A DNA stretch of 33,215 bases. It comes from Lachnospiraceae bacterium (GTDB lineage Bacteria; Bacillota; Clostridia; Lachnospirales; Lachnospiraceae). The notes beneath the pieces are model-generated. The model made no database searches. It worked only from the letters and a program-made list of their open reading frames with translations, and was not told the origin of the DNA. How positions within the stretch are numbered: position 1 is the stretch's first letter; each line of letters begins with the position of its first letter. The stretch spans positions 53,960 to 87,174 of the forward strand of contig JAHYZZ010000005.1 of NCBI GenBank assembly GCA_019424135.1, given 5' to 3'. Made by a program: the position numbers and the translations under genes. Below are positions 1-8,644 of the stretch, piece after piece.

Positions 1-932
1 GGGATATGAAAAATCGTACCTGGGCCTATGATATTCTAAAAAAACTGGACATCTCACCGGATTTTCTGGTAGAAAGTCATGAGTCCTACGAACAGGCAGG
101 GCGGGTGACCAAGGAATGTGCAGAACGAACGGGTCTTGTAAAGGGGACTTTCGTGGCTTACGGCGGCGGGGATTCCCTGATGATGGAGCTTGGAAATGGT
201 ATGATCCGGGGAGGGCTGATGGCCTCGACGATCGGTACGGCCTGTCATCTGACCTGTGCGCTTTATGCTCCGCTCTATGACCCGAAGCTTCGTACGAATA
301 CCTGGTGCCATGCAGGAGAGCATCTGTGGAGTATCATGGGGGCTCATTTAAGCGGCGGCGTTGCGCTGAAGTGGCTGAAAAATAACATTTTGGGATCAGA
401 TAGTTTCGACTCCATGACCGCATTGGCGAAAGAAGTTCCGGCGGGAAGCGAGGGCCTTTTGTTCCTGCCCTATTTGAATGGGGAGCGTACCCCTCACAAC
501 GACCCCAATGCCAAGGCTGTCTATCTGGGAATGACTTTAGGGCACGATAAACGACATCTGATTCGAAGTACGATGGAAGGTATTGTTTATAGTATGAAAG
601 AGTCCTATGCGATCTTTCGTTCTCTTGGCATAAAGGGAGACCGGATCATTGCTGCAGGGGGCGGAGCCAGAAGCGATCTGTTCCGTCAGATTCAGGCGGA
701 TATGTATGACTGTCCCATCTATACCAACCAAGGGAAAGAACAGGCCAGCATTGGCGCGGCCATGACTGCTGCAGTAGGAAGCGGATATTTTAAGGATTAT
801 GAAGAGGCCTGCAGTCAGATGGTTCATCTAAGTTCTGAGGTGACAGAACCGATTCCGGAAAACGTGAAATTGTATGAGGAAGAATTCCTCCGCTTTAAAG
901 AGATATATTTTGCAAATAAAGCATTGTTTTAA
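1..932 (+). CDS. xylB: FGGY-family pentulose kinase (xylulokinase-like), 5' end outside window
   Basis: C-terminal part of a sugar kinase that phosphorylates a ketopentose, most likely D-xylulose to xylulose 5-phosphate, in the cytoplasm. The frame is open to the window edge, so the N-terminal FGGY domain is missing and the ATG at 6 is not the true start. About 309 residues remain of a family of roughly 500. Visible family signatures are the GGGDS turn, the LFLPYLNGERTPHNDPNA segment typical of XylB, RSTMEGIVYSMKES, and the ATP-binding AAGGGARSDLFRQIQADM followed by KEQASIGAAMTAAVG. The polyol dehydrogenase starts 72 bases downstream on the same strand. Together they would take a pentitol such as xylitol or arabitol to a pentulose phosphate. 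The exact sugar cannot be read from the sequence; ribulokinase is less likely given the XylB-like motifs. Confidence 0.85.
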   Translation, partial: DMKNRTWAYDILKKLDISPDFLVESHESYEQAGRVTKECAERTGLVKGTFVAYGGGDSLMMELGNGMIRGGLMASTIGTACHLTCALYAPLYDPKLRTNTWCHAGEHLWSIMGAHLSGGVALKWLKNNILGSDSFDSMTALAKEVPAGSEGLLFLPYLNGERTPHNDPNAKAVYLGMTLGHDKRHLIRSTMEGIVYSMKESYAIFRSLGIKGDRIIAAGGGARSDLFRQIQADMYDCPIYTNQGKEQASIGAAMTAAVGSGYFKDYEEACSQMVHLSSEVTEPIPENVKLYEEEFLRFKEIYFANKALF

Positions 933-1003
933 CAGGAGTTTTGCATTATAATAAGACCAGAAAGTTTTTTAAACATCTTAATAAAGTAGGAGGGTCTGAG
1001 ACT

Positions 1004-2056
1004 ATGGATGGAAAAATGAAAGTAGCAGTCATGACCGGAATCGGCAAAATGGGCTTTGAGGAAAGAGATATTCCAAAGCCGGCGGCAGATGAAGTATTGG
1101 TCAAACTGGAGTATGTAGGAATCTGCGGATCGGATATGCATTATTATGAGACAGGTGCGATCGGAGATTATGTGGTTGAGCCGCCATTTGTACTGGGACA
1201 TGAGCCGGGAGGTACCGTTGTAGAGGTGGGAGCGGATGTAAAGCACCTGAAAGTCGGAGACCGTGTGGCGCTGGAGCCGGGAAAGACCTGTGGAAAATGT
1301 GAATTCTGTAAGCAGGGAAAATATAACCTCTGTCCGGATGTTATTTTCTTTGCAACACCTCCGGTAGACGGTGTGTTCCAGGAATACGTAGCACATGAAG
1401 CGGATCTTTGTTTCAAACTCCCAGATAATGTAAGCACTCTGGAGGGGGCCTTGATTGAGCCTCTGGCCGTTGGTTTCCATGCAGCGATCCAGGGCGATGC
1501 GCATCTGGGACAGAAGGCAGTGGTTATGGGAGCCGGATGTATCGGTCTGGTGTCCATGATGGCGCTGAAAGCAAGAGGAGTCACAGAGGTCTATGTAGTG
1601 GATCTGATGGAGAAGCGTCTGGAAAAAGCGATGGAGCTTGGCGCTACCGGAGTGATCAACGGAGGAAAAGAAGACGTAGTTGCAAAGATCAAAGAGTTGA
1701 CAGGAGGACTTGGCGCTGACCTGATTATCGAAACCGCAGGATCTCAGCCTACGACTGTGCAGGCAATCCACGCGGCAAAGAAGGGATCAACGATCGTGTT
1801 GGTCGGATATAGCAAGAGCGGAGAGATGACACTTCCAATGAGCCTGGCTCTGGATAAGGAACTGACATTTAAGACGGTATTCAGATATCGTCATATCTAT
1901 CCGATCGCAATTGATGCAGTTGCAAAAGGAAAGGTGAACTTAAAAGGAATTGTTACCGACATTTTCACACTGGATCAGGCACAGGAAGCGATGGATCGCA
2001 GCGTGCATGATAAAGCAGACATTGTGAAGGCAGTCATTAAGATTGCAGAAGACTAG
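1004..2056 (+). CDS. zinc-dependent polyol dehydrogenase (sorbitol/xylitol dehydrogenase family, MDR)
   Basis: NAD(P)-dependent medium-chain alcohol dehydrogenase of 350 residues that oxidises a polyol to a ketose. The start at 1004 is chosen because AGGAGGG lies at 988-994; the longer open frame from 941 has no ribosome binding site. Catalytic zinc ligands C41, H66 and E67 are in ICGSDMHYY and GHEPGG, the four structural-zinc cysteines are C96, C99, C102 and C110, and the Rossmann motif GAGCIG is near residue 176. An aspartate follows in VYVVDLMEKR, which favours NAD over NADP. It follows a xylulokinase-like gene, so a xylitol or D-arabitol dehydrogenase is the best guess. The substrate is inferred from context only. 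A strong hairpin terminator follows. Confidence 0.9.
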   Translation: MDGKMKVAVMTGIGKMGFEERDIPKPAADEVLVKLEYVGICGSDMHYYETGAIGDYVVEPPFVLGHEPGGTVVEVGADVKHLKVGDRVALEPGKTCGKCEFCKQGKYNLCPDVIFFATPPVDGVFQEYVAHEADLCFKLPDNVSTLEGALIEPLAVGFHAAIQGDAHLGQKAVVMGAGCIGLVSMMALKARGVTEVYVVDLMEKRLEKAMELGATGVINGGKEDVVAKIKELTGGLGADLIIETAGSQPTTVQAIHAAKKGSTIVLVGYSKSGEMTLPMSLALDKELTFKTVFRYRHIYPIAIDAVAKGKVNLKGIVTDIFTLDQAQEAMDRSVHDKADIVKAVIKIAED

Positions 2057-2069
2057 AATATTAAAAATA

Positions 2070-2105
2070 GCCCTGTGGGAAGAAAAACCCACAGGGCATT
2101 TATAT
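2070..2105. terminator. bidirectional rho-independent terminator
   Basis: A perfect 10-bp stem, GCCCTGTGGG (2070-2079) with CCCACAGGGC (2088-2097), with an 8-base loop. It is followed on the + strand by ATTTATATTTT and on the minus strand by TATTTTTAA. It sits between two convergent genes, the polyol dehydrogenase and the amidohydrolase, and can stop both. Confidence 0.9.
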
Positions 2106-2117
2106 TTTGAAGAAAAG

Positions 2118-3389
2118 TCAGATCTCGTCACTGGGCTCTGTCTCATAGACGATGCCTTCTTTCATAACAAAGGCACAGTCTAAGAGTGCAAGATTGTCGG
2201 TCGTGAGATCCCGCTTCCAGGCAGCAATATCAGCAAATTTTCCAGGCTCCAGGGTTCCGGTTTTATCAGCGATGCCAAGGATTTCGGAATTGGTTTTTGT
2301 AGCGGCCTTCAGGGTGCGGAAAGCGCCCATGCCACTGCGCATCCAGGCGTCATACTCCCAGCCGCTGTCGTAGTTCTGGTGATTGGCGACAAAGTCAGTG
2401 CCGTATCCAAGGATGATATTGCTCTTGCGGATTTCTTCGCGTCCTGCAATGAGAGCATCTTTATAGTATTCCAGTTTCGCGCGGAATTCCGGCTGCTTCA
2501 GTGCGATTTTTTCTGCATCATAATGTACGGCTTCATCATAAGGACAGAAAGTAGGTACCAGATAAGTGCCGGTTTCCTCAAACATCTGGGCCGTTTCCTG
2601 ATCCATCAAGGCGCCGTGCTCCATGCCGTCAATATGGTTTTTGATCAAAGACTGCATCTGGTCCGGAGCATATACATGGGCGGTAACAGTGGTACCCAGT
2701 TCATGGGCAGTACGGATGATGGCAGCCGTTTCCTCGTCATTTAGCTGCTTTTGCAAAGGACTGTCATTGGGAGTAAAGAATCCTCCGGTGGCCATGATTT
2801 TGATAAAATCGGTGCCATATTTGACTTCTTCACGAACGGCGTTAATAAAGAAATCCCTTCCACTGCCCAGAGTAGTTCTTTCTTTTTGAAGCAAAGAAGC
2901 GGCTTGCGGATATCCGGCAAATTCCTGTGTCAGATCCCCGTGGCTTCCCGGGGAACAAAGAAATTTTGCGGCAGCTATGATTCTTGCGCCGGTAATATAT
3001 CCTTTTTCAATGGCGTCGCGGACGGCGAAGACACCGTAGCCGTTGCTGGTAATGCCACCCAGGTGGCGTACTGTGGTGAAGCCTCTTTTTAGGGCCTTGT
3101 TTGCACTTCGTATGATGGAGATGGTTTTCATCTCCTCAGAATTGTGATAAGCTTCCTGACGGACGGTGTGCCAGTCAAAATAGTCCATATGCATATGGGC
3201 GTCGATCATGCCGGGAGTGACGGTAGCATCAGAAAGATCAATGACTTCTGCCGATTCCGGACATTCTAGATTTGGACCGATTTCTGCAATATATTTTCCT
3301 TTTACCAAGATCTTCCATCCACTTTTAAATTCGTCTTCGATCCCGTCGTAATATTTCCCACAGATAATGTAGGTAAGCTTTTCGCTCAT
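2118..3389 (-). CDS. metal-dependent amidohydrolase, COG1228 (imidazolonepropionase/prolidase-like)
   Basis: Amidohydrolase-superfamily TIM-barrel enzyme of 423 residues, expected to cleave an amide bond in a small cytoplasmic substrate. The start at 3389 (MSEKLTYIICGK) is set by AAAGGA just upstream and removes 27 poorly supported residues of the longer frame. The metal site is visible: H65 and H67 in DAHMH, K197 in FIKIMATGG (the lysine that is carboxylated in this class), H238 in TAHVYAP, H258 in GMEHGA, and catalytic D332 in GYGTDF. Characterised COG1228 relatives include HutI and Xaa-Pro/Xaa-Lys-type dipeptidases; no hut genes are nearby, so a dipeptidase or N-acyl-amino-acid hydrolase is favoured. 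It lies 43 bases after the symporter gene, likely one operon, and ends at a shared terminator. The substrate is unknown. Confidence 0.85.
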   Translation of the reverse strand: MSEKLTYIICGKYYDGIEDEFKSGWKILVKGKYIAEIGPNLECPESAEVIDLSDATVTPGMIDAHMHMDYFDWHTVRQEAYHNSEEMKTISIIRSANKALKRGFTTVRHLGGITSNGYGVFAVRDAIEKGYITGARIIAAAKFLCSPGSHGDLTQEFAGYPQAASLLQKERTTLGSGRDFFINAVREEVKYGTDFIKIMATGGFFTPNDSPLQKQLNDEETAAIIRTAHELGTTVTAHVYAPDQMQSLIKNHIDGMEHGALMDQETAQMFEETGTYLVPTFCPYDEAVHYDAEKIALKQPEFRAKLEYYKDALIAGREEIRKSNIILGYGTDFVANHQNYDSGWEYDAWMRSGMGAFRTLKAATKTNSEILGIADKTGTLEPGKFADIAAWKRDLTTDNLALLDCAFVMKEGIVYETEPSDEI

Positions 3390-3432
3390 AGAAACACATC
3401 CTTTCTTTGTGGCGGCAAAAAGCCGCCGGGTA

Positions 3433-4827
3433 TTATGCCTTCTTTGGCTGAGTACACAAGGAGATGACAATTAATACGATTACGGCAACCGGGACGGCCA
3501 CAAGAACCGTTCCCACCTGAGCGGACATGCCGCTGGCCTCCCATATGATGGTGAGGACCGTACCAACCACCATGGAGCTTAGGCCGCCTGCCTTGGTGAC
3601 TTTTGGCCATACAAGGGCAGCCAGAACTGCCGGTGTGATGCCTGCACCGTAAATGGTGTAGGACCAGTACTGGATCGCAAGTACAGACGGGAAGAACTGC
3701 AAGATAATAAATCCAGCGATACCAAGGATCAGGATCCACCATTTTGTCATTTTAAATTTCTGTCTGTCAGATGCGTTAGGGTTGATCTTTTTTGCGTAAA
3801 TATCATAGGTGATATTTGTGGCTCCAGATAGCAGATAGGAGTCCCCGGTTGTGATAATAAATGCGGTGGCTGCGGCAAGAAGGATTCCGCCTACAACGGT
3901 AGGAAGGACCGTTGTGGTGGACATGAATGCCATACCGGCTTCAATATTGGTTCCAAAGATCGATCTGGCACAGAAGGCAATCACACCTACCAGAGGAATG
4001 ACTACGATGACACCGACCAGCCATCCAATCATTCCGGTTTTGACAGATTTACTGCTGTTTCCGGCTGCGATACGCTGATACATATTCTGATCGCCCATGG
4101 TCAGGAAGAACAGTGGGAAGTAGGAAGCCAGGAACTGATACCAGTTCATCCCGCCGGAAAAGCTAAGTTGTGTGGCAGTAGAGTTTGCAACGACGGTGTC
4201 CCACCCACCTGCAACGCGCAGAACAAATGGCGTTGCCAGAAGGATTCCGATAAACATCAGGAATGCACTGGCTGCATCAGACAGGGCTACAGATTTGAGC
4301 CCCCCGGAGAAAGCCAGGAAAATGATCAGTATCGCTGCTATGACTGTAGCAATATTGACATCGATTCCGGTGGTCACATTCAATACATATGCCAGGCCTC
4401 TGTACTGATAGGCACAGATAGATGACATGGACAGAGCAATAATCACACCTGATACGATTCGAGCGGTAGATCCGTATTTTTCTTCCAGAAGCTGTGCTAC
4501 GGTATAGGAGCCGCTTTGGCGGATTTTTTTCGAAAGTGAAAACAGTACAACAATACCAAGAACAGCCGGAACCCCGAAGAAAATTCCGGGCCAGATCCCA
4601 TAAGTATACGCCAGAGAGTTCCCGCCTCCAGAGATGGTGCCGTTCCCGGTAAAGGTAGCCAGGAAGGTTCCCATAAGAACGATAGGGCCTAAAGATTTCC
4701 CCGCAAGGACAAAGTCATCGCTGCTCTTGCTGGCTTGTTTGGATGTATAAATGCCGATAAAAATCAAAGCGATAAAATAGATGCCTACGAATATTAATAG
4801 TGTAGGTCTTGCAACTAATTCTTGCAT
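3433..4827 (-). CDS. sodium:solute symporter (SSS family)
   Basis: Integral membrane Na+-coupled importer of 464 residues with about 13 hydrophobic segments spread over the whole length, as in PutP and PanF. Family marks are the early FTGNGTISGGGNSLAYTYG segment (first ligand/sodium region) and ITTGDSYLLSGATNI late in the protein, matching the TM8 sodium-site signature. The start at 4827 (MQELVARP) has GGGGGA five bases upstream; an ATG four codons earlier lacks a good site. It is first in a two-gene unit with the amidohydrolase and is divergent from a PucR-type regulator, so it probably imports the compound that the amidohydrolase and/or the M19 dipeptidase breaks down. The substrate cannot be deduced. 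Confidence 0.88.
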   Translation of the reverse strand: MQELVARPTLLIFVGIYFIALIFIGIYTSKQASKSSDDFVLAGKSLGPIVLMGTFLATFTGNGTISGGGNSLAYTYGIWPGIFFGVPAVLGIVVLFSLSKKIRQSGSYTVAQLLEEKYGSTARIVSGVIIALSMSSICAYQYRGLAYVLNVTTGIDVNIATVIAAILIIFLAFSGGLKSVALSDAASAFLMFIGILLATPFVLRVAGGWDTVVANSTATQLSFSGGMNWYQFLASYFPLFFLTMGDQNMYQRIAAGNSSKSVKTGMIGWLVGVIVVIPLVGVIAFCARSIFGTNIEAGMAFMSTTTVLPTVVGGILLAAATAFIITTGDSYLLSGATNITYDIYAKKINPNASDRQKFKMTKWWILILGIAGFIILQFFPSVLAIQYWSYTIYGAGITPAVLAALVWPKVTKAGGLSSMVVGTVLTIIWEASGMSAQVGTVLVAVPVAVIVLIVISLCTQPKKA

Positions 4828-4878
4828 AATATCCCCCATTTCTCTTGTTTTAGAGTTTAGATTCCGGATAATAAAATA

Positions 4879-4907
4879 GCGAAGAAATATAATTTGTACT
4901 TCTTCGC
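4879..4907. promoter_or_regulatory. inverted repeat in the leader/promoter of the symporter operon
   Basis: GCGAAGAA (4879-4886) and TTCTTCGC (4900-4907) form a perfect 8-bp dyad with a 13-base spacer, about 50 bases upstream of the symporter start. The AT-rich spacer contains a TATATT-like -10 on the minus strand. It could be an operator for the divergent regulator or a leader hairpin. The repeat is seen directly; its role is inferred. Confidence 0.5.
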
Positions 4908-4913
4908 ACACGC

Positions 4914-4959
4914 TGTAAAAATTGCATTAAATTTTTGAAAGCTTTCTTTAATTTTTACA
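4914..4959. promoter_or_regulatory. dyad in the divergent symporter/regulator control region
   Basis: TGTAAAAATT (4914-4923) and AATTTTTACA (4950-4959) are perfect 10-bp inverted arms 26 bases apart. Between them is a separate perfect palindrome, GAAAGCTTTC (4937-4946). The set lies in the 230-base gap between the symporter and regulator start codons. It is a reasonable place for binding of the neighbouring CdaR/PucR-type protein. The region is AT-rich, so some symmetry may be chance. Confidence 0.45.
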
Positions 4960-5057
4960 AAAAAAAGTATAAAATAGACCATATTCTAAATCAATGTGCA
5001 AAAGATACAGATGAAATCCGAAAAATTTATATTTATTTCATAAGATAGGAGGGAAAC

Positions 5058-6305
5058 ATGGGAAGAGAGATAAACCATAAGAATAGGATTCAGGAGGCTT
5101 ATTTTAGAATCGGAAAACTATTGCTGGAGAATAGAAGTGTGGACGACCTGCTGAAAGAAGGGGAATATCTATTGCAGAACCCGGTTGTGCTGTGTGATAT
5201 CTCTACAAGAATGTTTGGAATCTCATCGAGAGAGTCGGTAGAGTGTCTGGGAGATGAATTGTTGGATAGTATACTGGAATATGGGTTTGTTACAGCGGAT
5301 CTCTATGATAAATATGATTATGAGCATTTTTTGCCGAGACTTACCACACTGGAATATTCTCAGCTGATCCGGAATGATTATGAGAAGAAGAGAGACCGTA
5401 TTGTCGGAAGGGTGTTGTTTCGGGGAAAATATTGGGGATGGATCATTGTGGCAGAGGGAGACAGGCCGCTGAAAGAGGAGGATACTCAGCTTGCAGATAT
5501 CTTATCTCAGGCAATTTCATTGATTCTGGAAAGAAAAAACACGATTCCGTCAAATGTGAACAATGAAGATATTCTCTTAGAACTGCTGGCGGATACCTAT
5601 GTCTGCGAGGAAGAGTTTGCTGACCGGGTGAGGGCGTTAGATTTTACACTGGAAGGAATCTGGCGTGTGGTAGCAGTCTGCGACAAGGATGGATCATCTA
5701 CGGCATCACTTCAGGCCTATCGGAACCAGCTTGGAGCAATCCTGCCGTCTGTCAGTATGACTGTATATAACAATACCTTGATGCTGCTGATTAATGAAAA
5801 TGAACAGAAATTTGCAAGAAATGTATTAAAGACCATGATTAAGACCAATCGTCTTGTAGCTGCGGAGAGTCTGCCCTTTGAGAATATTTTGGAGCTGTCA
5901 AAATATTTTCGTCAGTCAAGGGAACTTCTGGATATTGCACTGGTTTTAAAAAAGGAGGACAAGCTGGTCTGCTTTCAAGACTATACACTTTACCACGTGG
6001 CATATCTGTTGGTAAAGCAGAAGACAGAAGAATGGTACATTCCAGAAGGTCTTTCAAAAGTATTGGAGTATGATCAAGACTGTGATACAGAGTATTGCCG
6101 GTCGATCCGGGAATGGAGCTGGCGGCGCAATCTGGTAGAAGCGGCTGCAGTCCTTGGGATCCATCGGAACACTATGGTGTATAGATATGAAAAATTCCAG
6201 GAAATTTCCGGGTTAGATTTGTCCGATGAAGAAAGTGTCAGCCAGCTTGAGCTGGCCTTCCATATTCTTGAAATCCGGAAGGGAATGCAGCCGTCTTCGG
6301 TGTAA
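5058..6305 (+). CDS. CdaR/PucR-family transcriptional regulator
   Basis: 415-residue DNA-binding regulator with AGGAGGG seven bases before the ATG. The N-terminal ~165 residues look like a GAF/PAS-type sensor (GRVLFRGKYWGWIIVAEGD), the middle resembles the degenerate GGDEF-like CdaR module, and the C-terminus (about 350-400) is the PucR-type helix-turn-helix, with NLVEAAAVLGIHRNTMVYR followed by SGLDLSDEESVSQLELAFH. Such proteins usually activate neighbouring catabolic genes in response to a metabolite. It is divergent from the symporter/amidohydrolase operon and ends three bases from the convergent M19 dipeptidase gene, with no terminator between them. It is the obvious candidate controller of this island; the effector is unknown. 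Confidence 0.87.
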   Translation: MGREINHKNRIQEAYFRIGKLLLENRSVDDLLKEGEYLLQNPVVLCDISTRMFGISSRESVECLGDELLDSILEYGFVTADLYDKYDYEHFLPRLTTLEYSQLIRNDYEKKRDRIVGRVLFRGKYWGWIIVAEGDRPLKEEDTQLADILSQAISLILERKNTIPSNVNNEDILLELLADTYVCEEEFADRVRALDFTLEGIWRVVAVCDKDGSSTASLQAYRNQLGAILPSVSMTVYNNTLMLLINENEQKFARNVLKTMIKTNRLVAAESLPFENILELSKYFRQSRELLDIALVLKKEDKLVCFQDYTLYHVAYLLVKQKTEEWYIPEGLSKVLEYDQDCDTEYCRSIREWSWRRNLVEAAAVLGIHRNTMVYRYEKFQEISGLDLSDEESVSQLELAFHILEIRKGMQPSSV

Positions 6306-6308
6306 GGA

Positions 6309-7286
6309 CTACTCATGCAACACCTGATGGATCAGGTTGTGCCAGTTTTTGTACGCAAATTTTTCGATTTCCTCTTCGCTAAATCCTGCTCTGCGGATGG
6401 CGTCGATCAGATTGGGCACATGGGAGGCATCCTCCAGTCCGATGGTGTAAGGAGTTGACTGGCTGCTGAAGGAACTTAAAGTTTCCCCGGTGAGAAATTC
6501 GGAAAAGTCAAAGCCAAAGCCAACATGGTCGCAGCCCATGATCTCTACCATATGGATCAGGTGTTTAACCAGGTTGTCCACCGTCTGTTGGGATTCTACC
6601 GGATGTACAAATTCATTAAATGAATTCAATCCCACTATGCCGCCGGTGTCTGCCAAGGCTTTCAGCTGTTCGTCCGTTAGGTTGCGGGCCTGATTGCACA
6701 GAGCGCGGCAGTTGGAATGAGTAGCGACCACAGGACCAGTGGTGATGTCCATCACATCCCAGAAGGACGTATCATTGATATGGGACATATCCAGGATCAT
6801 CCCCAGATCCTGGATCTTGCGCACGGCTTTGCGGCCAAGATCTGTAAGCCCTCGGCCCGGAGTGCCCCGTGCGCCGGTGGCCAGCGGATTTTCTTCGTTC
6901 CAGGTAAGGCTTGCGTGTCTGGCTCCGAATTGATAAAATTCATCAATCATATCCACGTCCTCCCCAATGCTCTTAAGCCCTTCCAGACCAATGAGGGCAT
7001 ACATCTTCCCGGATTCTCTCGCCGCCATCATCTCCTTGTAGGAACGACATACCTTTAGAATGTCTGAACATTCCGATTCTTCCTGGGTGATGGCCTTCAT
7101 CATCTGATGGGTCCGTTTTAGAGGATCTTTGTCATAGGGCGGATCATTCCAGATGACAAAAATTCCCCCTTCGATCTCTCCTTTTTTCAACCGTTCATAG
7201 TGGTACTTGCGGAAGATATCATGTTCCCCATCCAGATAGTGGTGTGTCACGTCCGTCCAAATGTCACAGTGAGCGTCAAAATTCAT
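6309..7286 (-). CDS. M19 (renal/membrane-type) dipeptidase
   Basis: Zinc dipeptidase of 325 residues, the normal length for bacterial M19 enzymes, with no signal peptide, so probably cytoplasmic. The binuclear zinc ligands can all be placed: H6 and D8 in DAHCD, bridging E102 in IGLEG, H169 in DMSHIND, H190 in ATHSN and D260 in GFGFDF. AGGAGAGG precedes the ATG. M19 enzymes split dipeptides, often tolerating a D-residue at the C-terminal side. The DUF819 permease gene lies upstream on the same strand with a hairpin in between; no separate promoter is evident, so expression by partial read-through is likely. Role in peptide use is inferred from the family and from the neighbouring permease and amidohydrolase. 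Confidence 0.92.
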   Translation of the reverse strand: MNFDAHCDIWTDVTHHYLDGEHDIFRKYHYERLKKGEIEGGIFVIWNDPPYDKDPLKRTHQMMKAITQEESECSDILKVCRSYKEMMAARESGKMYALIGLEGLKSIGEDVDMIDEFYQFGARHASLTWNEENPLATGARGTPGRGLTDLGRKAVRKIQDLGMILDMSHINDTSFWDVMDITTGPVVATHSNCRALCNQARNLTDEQLKALADTGGIVGLNSFNEFVHPVESQQTVDNLVKHLIHMVEIMGCDHVGFGFDFSEFLTGETLSSFSSQSTPYTIGLEDASHVPNLIDAIRRAGFSEEEIEKFAYKNWHNLIHQVLHE

Positions 7287-7312
7287 AGGTCACCTCTCCT
7301 TTGTAAATTTTT

Positions 7313-7349
7313 TGATAGAAAATACAGGGACGGTCACCCGCCCCTGTAT
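7313..7349 (-). terminator. intercistronic rho-independent terminator or attenuator
   Basis: ATACAGGG (7322-7329) pairs with CCCTGTAT (7342-7349), and an inner CGG/CCG extends the stem past one mismatch around a TCAC loop. On the minus strand it is followed by TTTTCTATC. It lies after the DUF819 stop codon and before the dipeptidase start. The dipeptidase has no visible promoter of its own, so the hairpin may lower rather than abolish downstream expression. Confidence 0.8.
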
Positions 7350-7361
7350 AAAACGATTGCT

Positions 7362-8597
7362 TTACGCACCTAAAAGACTTCCAACAATCAGTCCGCAGTA
7401 TGTACCGATTACATATCCGATGGTACCAACGATCAGGCATGGTCCTACCAGATTTGTCCAGCCTCTGGAAACAGCCATAGCAGCTGATGTGGTCGGTCCA
7501 CCGATGTTTGCGTTGGATGCGCAGATAATCTCTTCCAGGTCGAATTTAAAGATTTTGCCAAGGATAAAACTAAACAGCATGTTCACGATTACAACAATTG
7601 CCGCAAATACCAGAAGCAGTGGAGAATTACGGACAATCAACGGGATGGATGCCGGAACACCGATAACAAAGAAGAACAGATAAATCAGGAATGTTCCCAG
7701 TTCATTGGTTCCTCTGATCTGTCCGAAAAAGCCAGGAGCCGTTGTAGCACAGATCATGGAGATTGTAGCGATCCACAGGTACATGTTGCCGAACAGGGTA
7801 TTCAGCATGGACAAAAGTGCATTCGATGTCGGGATGACACCGGCAAGGAGAGTAGCTACCGCGTTAGAAAGGGCAACTATCACGAAAGCACTGGCAATTG
7901 CCATTGCAATATCCTTTAAGGAAATTTCTTTCCGCCCCCAATAAGCAGCCGCAGCTGTTCCGTCTGATTCTTTATTTGCGGTGGCAGCTTCGACAGCATC
8001 CTGATGTGGATGTTTGTAATTTTTGCGGAAAAATCCGATACTTGGAATGATGGTCAATACAAAGAAATACAATGCCATCAGCAGGTTATCAGCAACAGTA
8101 GCCGCAGACAACATTTCACCGCTTACACCAAAGGCTTCTCCAAGTGCTGCAAAGTTTACAGAACCACCAATATAGGTTCCGGTGAATACGCCTGCCAGTG
8201 CATTGAGCTGCGGGATAAAGTTACCCAGCAAATTGAATCCCAGAACAGCACCAGCCATAGTTCCGATAGCGCCAAATAGAAAAACACCCAAAAATCGCAG
8301 CGAATCCTTTCCCATATCACGAACATTACACTGCATCAGCAGCAGTGGAAGGGAAAGAGGTACAACATAACTCCATACGGCATCCCATACCGCGGCAGAA
8401 GTCGGAATAATTCCCAGATTTGATAAAATCAGCGCCAGTACCAGAGCAACGATCGCACCGCTGGCCTTTGCAGCCCAGGCATACCGTTGTTCCAGATAAA
8501 TGGCAGCAGCTGCGCCGGCAGCACAGATCGCCCAAAGCATCCAGGTGTTTTCCGCTCCGATCAGCGGATTTTCCATGTTAAAAATTTCTCCCCACAT
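7362..8597 (-). CDS. DUF819-family membrane permease (YjcL-like)
   Basis: 411-residue polytopic membrane protein with about ten to twelve hydrophobic segments. The start at 8597 (MWGEIFNMENPLIG) has AAAGGAGG nine bases upstream; the nine extra codons of the longer frame have no such site. Family features include the early ENPLIGAENTWMLWAICAAG, GTYIGGSVNFAALGEAFGVS in the middle and SNANIGGPTTSAAMA near the C-terminus, a two-fold repeated GG-S/T-A pattern suggesting an internal structural repeat. DUF819 genes are often found beside dipeptidases or dipeptide epimerases, so peptide or amino-acid transport is plausible. Its transport activity is inferred, not established here. It has its own strong promoter. 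Confidence 0.85.
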   Translation of the reverse strand: MWGEIFNMENPLIGAENTWMLWAICAAGAAAAIYLEQRYAWAAKASGAIVALVLALILSNLGIIPTSAAVWDAVWSYVVPLSLPLLLMQCNVRDMGKDSLRFLGVFLFGAIGTMAGAVLGFNLLGNFIPQLNALAGVFTGTYIGGSVNFAALGEAFGVSGEMLSAATVADNLLMALYFFVLTIIPSIGFFRKNYKHPHQDAVEAATANKESDGTAAAAYWGRKEISLKDIAMAIASAFVIVALSNAVATLLAGVIPTSNALLSMLNTLFGNMYLWIATISMICATTAPGFFGQIRGTNELGTFLIYLFFFVIGVPASIPLIVRNSPLLLVFAAIVVIVNMLFSFILGKIFKFDLEEIICASNANIGGPTTSAAMAVSRGWTNLVGPCLIVGTIGYVIGTYCGLIVGSLLGA

Positions 8598-8644
8598 TTT
8601 CTCGTCCTCCTTTCGTTTGTGCAATTAGTTGTAGAAAAAAATAT

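Noticed and set aside
929..1771. Long open frame on the minus strand opposite the polyol dehydrogenase
   Set aside because: It has no ribosome site and no recognisable domain, and lies antisense to a well-supported enzyme.
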